Source: Brachymonas sp049977365
Lineage (GTDB): Bacteria > Pseudomonadota > Gammaproteobacteria > Burkholderiales > Burkholderiaceae_C
Length of the DNA stretch: 64,000 nucleotides
Reading direction: 5' to 3'
NCBI RefSeq assembly: GCF_049977365.1
Contig: NZ_JBNGEN010000001.1
Location: 62,001-126,000, forward strand
Within the stretch, counting starts at the first letter, position 1. Every line of letters begins with the position of its first letter. The translations under genes and the position numbers were made by a program. Under the pieces are notes generated by a model. It saw nothing but the letters and a program-made list of their open reading frames with translations, was not told where the DNA came from and searched no databases. Below, piece after piece: positions 61,646 through 64,000 of this stretch.

Positions 61646-62707
61646 ATGACCCATTCCCAGGTGCCCCCGATCATTTCCCCCGTGCAGTCTCCCGAAATAG
61701 GGCCCCGGATCGAGGGGGAAAGCGGTGAAGGAGAGGATTTCCAGGACGAAGGGGCGGCTGCGTCCGAGGAGCGTCACTGGACGGTGCCGGCAGAGGCAGC
61801 AGGGCTGCGGCTGGATCGCTTTCTGGCGCAACAGGTCGCGGATTTTTCACGCAGTTACCTCCAGCAGCTCATCGACGAAGGCCTGCTGCGGCGCAACGGC
61901 GTTCCCTGTGGCAAGGCAGCCGTGCGACTGAAGACAGGTGATGCGCTCGAACTCACCCTGCGCGCCACGGCACAGTCACAGGCCTTCGTAGCACAGGACA
62001 TTGCACTGGAAGTGGTGTATGAGGATGCGCATCTGGCGGTGATCAACAAGCCGGCAGGACTGGTGGTGCACCCGGCTCCAGGAAACTGGAGCGGGACCCT
62101 GCTCAATGCGCTGCTGCACCGCTATGCCGAGGCAGCCACGCTGCCGCGTGCCGGCATTGTTCATCGACTCGACAAGGATACGAGCGGACTCATGGTGGTG
62201 GCGCGGGATCGCATCACCATGGACCGGCTGATCCGGCTCATTGCCGACCGGGAGGTGCACCGCGAATACTGGGCCCTCGGGACAGGCCGCTGGAGCGGGC
62301 CTGCGCAGCGCACCGTGACGGCCGGCATCGGGCGCGATCCGCGCAATCGCCTGCGCATGGCGGCCGTGGATCTGGAGCGTCAGGCCGGCAAGCCCGCCCG
62401 CACTGATTTCCGGCTGGTGGGCAACAGCATGGATTCTGCCGAGGCGGCCTGCTGGGTGCATTGCACGCTGCATACCGGGCGCACGCACCAGATCCGGGTG
62501 CACATGCAGACGCTGCGCCATCCGCTGGTGTCGGATGCCGTGTATGGCGGTGCGGTCGCTCTGGGCATGCAGCGCCAGGCACTGCATGCGTTCCGGCTCA
62601 GCTTTCGCCATCCCCAGACGGGAGCCCCCTTACAATATGAGGCACTTCCTCCGGCCGACATGCAGGCGGCCATTGCGGCCATGGGGCTCGACCTGCCCAG
62701 GGAGTGA
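61646..62707 (+). CDS. rluD: 23S rRNA pseudouridine synthase RluD
   Basis: A 353-residue synthase making pseudouridines in helix 69 of 23S rRNA. An acidic leader of about 45 residues precedes the S4 domain (LRLDRFLAQQVADFSRSYLQQLIDEGLLRRNG, quoted in two parts). The catalytic Asp is in HRLDKDTSGLMVVA (about residue 174), and the RTHQIRVHM motif is in the C-terminal half. Divergent from bamD, as usual. Confidence 0.95.
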   Translation: MTHSQVPPIISPVQSPEIGPRIEGESGEGEDFQDEGAAASEERHWTVPAEAAGLRLDRFLAQQVADFSRSYLQQLIDEGLLRRNGVPCGKAAVRLKTGDALELTLRATAQSQAFVAQDIALEVVYEDAHLAVINKPAGLVVHPAPGNWSGTLLNALLHRYAEAATLPRAGIVHRLDKDTSGLMVVARDRITMDRLIRLIADREVHREYWALGTGRWSGPAQRTVTAGIGRDPRNRLRMAAVDLERQAGKPARTDFRLVGNSMDSAEAACWVHCTLHTGRTHQIRVHMQTLRHPLVSDAVYGGAVALGMQRQALHAFRLSFRHPQTGAPLQYEALPPADMQAAIAAMGLDLPRE

Positions 62708-62762
62708 GTGCGGAACCGGAAAATGACAGTGGTTCGCCTCCCCGAGTGATGCCTTTCCGCCC

Positions 62763-63455
62763 ATGAATTCCGTCCAAGCTCTCCGCATTCTCGAAACCGC
62801 GCTGCTCTGTGCGCCGCAGCCGCTGCAGATGCGCGAGCTGCGGCTTCTGTTCGACGACGTGCTCGGAGCCGATTCGATCCGGCAGCTCCTGCGTGACGTG
62901 GCACGGCAGTGGGAGCAACGCGGCATCGAGCTGGTGTGCGTGGCCAGCGGATGGCGTTTCCAGAGCCGGCCCGAGATGCGGGAATATCTGGAGCGCCTGC
63001 AGCCCGAGAAGCCTCCCCGCTACTCGCGGGCCACGCTCGAAACCCTGGCCATCATCGCCTACCGCCAACCCGTGACGCGGGGCGACATCGAGGACATCCG
63101 AGGGGTGACAGTCAATTCCCAGATCATCCGCCAGCTGGAGGAGCGTGGATGGGTCGAAACCGTCGGCTACCGCGATACGGCAGGCCGTCCGGCCCTGCTT
63201 GCCACCACACGGCAGTTTCTGGACGACATGGGCATTTCCTCGCTCCAGGAGCTGCCAGCCCTCGACGACGCGGGCCAGCAGGCCCTCATGGCCTCCCTCG
63301 CAGAGCAGGAAGCCCAGCAGGAACTCGAGATGGACGTCGTAGAGGATGCAGTGGCGCCCACAAACGGGCAGAATGATGCCCAGGAGAGCCGCCAGGACGT
63401 CCCAGAGGACTCTGATGCACGCACATCCGTCGCAGAGTCTCCATCGCCAGACTGA
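62763..63455 (+). CDS. scpB: Chromosome segregation and condensation protein ScpB
   Basis: A 230-residue kleisin-associated protein of the SMC-ScpAB complex. The two winged helices are at about 1-170, with LETLAIIAYRQPVTRGDIEDIRGV (quoted in part), QLEERGWVETVG and TTRQFLDDMGI. An acidic disordered tail of about 60 residues follows. No scpA gene is seen in the window. It is followed by rluB 200 bp downstream, a common order. Confidence 0.94.
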   Translation: MNSVQALRILETALLCAPQPLQMRELRLLFDDVLGADSIRQLLRDVARQWEQRGIELVCVASGWRFQSRPEMREYLERLQPEKPPRYSRATLETLAIIAYRQPVTRGDIEDIRGVTVNSQIIRQLEERGWVETVGYRDTAGRPALLATTRQFLDDMGISSLQELPALDDAGQQALMASLAEQEAQQELEMDVVEDAVAPTNGQNDAQESRQDVPEDSDARTSVAESPSPD

Positions 63456-63655
63456 TACCGCGCCTGAGCGGCAGTCTCAAACGCCATGGATGCCACCGCG
63501 ATTCAGGGCTCCTGTTTCCCTTTTTCTTCTGCCCAGGGCCCGCAGGGGGCCTTGGTCTTGTCCTTGTCGGCGCGGCCGTGCCGGTTGCCACACAGTGGTG
63601 GAGCACGCCACTTTCCCCTTTTCACCCATCTGATTCCGATCCCGAGATCCTTTTC

Positions 63656-64000
63656 ATGAACCAACCTTCCCGTCCTTCCCGCAAGCCCCGTTCCCCGTTC
63701 CAGGGGGGTCGCGCCGCATCGGCAAAGGGGGCCGCTCCAGGGCGCTCACGCCGGGTGAACCCTGAGGAGCAGCGCACCGGTGCTTCGCAGGACCTGTCCG
63801 ATGCGACCGGATTTTCACAGGAGCAGGCTCAGCACGACGACCTTTTTGCCGAGGTGGTTTCCGGCGCCTTCGATGGGGCAGAAAATGCCGCCGACCAGCA
63901 GGAGGACACCGATCAGCCTGCCAAGCGGGTGCTGCAGCCGCAGCCTGACGCACCCAAGCTGCACAAGGTGCTTGCCCAGGCAGGCCTGGGTTCGCGCCTC
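63656..64000 (+). CDS. rluB: 23S rRNA pseudouridine synthase RluB, N-terminal part (runs off the window)
   Basis: ATG 63656 opens a frame continuing past the window end. The first ~100 residues are low-complexity and disordered (basic start rich in Arg/Ser/Pro, then an acidic stretch). The S4 domain then begins with LHKVLAQAGLGSRL. Together with the upstream scpB, the expected neighbour, this supports RluB. The catalytic domain lies beyond the window. Confidence 0.8.
   Translation, partial: MNQPSRPSRKPRSPFQGGRAASAKGAAPGRSRRVNPEEQRTGASQDLSDATGFSQEQAQHDDLFAEVVSGAFDGAENAADQQEDTDQPAKRVLQPQPDAPKLHKVLAQAGLGSRL

Overview
The window is a chromosomal segment of a high-G+C betaproteobacterium of the order Burkholderiales. 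An Alcaligenaceae-like genome is the best guess, but I cannot fix the genus from the sequence. The basis is gene content and order: pepA-holC, the thrS-infC-rpmI-rplT-pheS-pheT-ihfA-merR-tRNA-Pro run, the Mth938/alaA/hom/thrC neighbourhood, a QueE with the CX14CX2C cluster motif, and the bamD | rluD pair. Almost all of it is ordinary core genome, tightly packed, with many 1-20 bp overlaps inside operons.

Layout. 1-12 kb: end of leucyl aminopeptidase (pepA), the DNA polymerase III chi subunit, a CPBP membrane protease, queuosine precursor genes queD/queE, a zinc/manganese-type ABC transporter (ATPase and permease, no binding protein), a two-gene YeeE/YedE sulfur transporter with a rhodanese, a PCMT-type methyltransferase, msrA, pdxH, an OmpA-domain protein and ybiB. 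12.2-20.9 kb: an integrated element of about 8.65 kb in the 3' half of tRNA-Pro(GGG), bounded by a 46-bp direct repeat. 21-29.3 kb: translation operon on the minus strand (merR, ihfA, pheT, pheS, rplT, rpmI, infC, thrS). 29.7-33.1 kb: a conserved hypothetical, murI and class I fumarase. 33.2-39.5 kb: a complete multisubunit cation/proton antiporter operon (phaAB-C-D-E-F-G). 39.7-46.4 kb: a DUF697-like protein, two patatin-family proteins, an HSL-type hydrolase, a HIBADH-type dehydrogenase and GMP reductase. 46.6-48.6 kb: acetate permease operon yjcH-actP. 49-51.4 kb: an MmcB-like nuclease gene behind a LexA-type box, bcp, and an Mth938-like protein. 51.6-55.6 kb: alaA, hom and thrC. 55.9-64 kb: an NlpE-like lipoprotein, heat-shock clpB, a ThiO-like oxidase, bamD, rluD, scpB and the start of rluB.

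The one accessory region is the tRNA-Pro element. It carries a P4-type tyrosine integrase whose C-terminus, including the position of the catalytic tyrosine, is lost in a deletion that joins it to the last ~50 codons of a RepB-type primase. It also carries a PriCT/RepA-type helicase; a small-terminase-like gene without any capsid genes; an XRE repressor divergent from a three-gene envelope-protein operon; a small membrane protein; an ArdC antirestriction gene broken by an in-frame amber codon; and a DUF1071-like annealing protein overlapped by a YqaJ exonuclease. Both ends carry repeats of an AACCGTACCGC unit that look like integrase arm sites. Together this resembles a decaying phage satellite or replicative integrative element. 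The XRE/envelope operon is the best candidate here for an undescribed cargo system.

Notable regulation: a LexA box overlapping a good sigma70 promoter in front of the mmcB-like gene, a sigma32 promoter before clpB, an intrinsic terminator inside the thrS leader, an ATC start codon for infC, and a 13-bp-arm dyad that covers the start codon of the XRE gene. All positions were read by eye; no database search or folding program was used.
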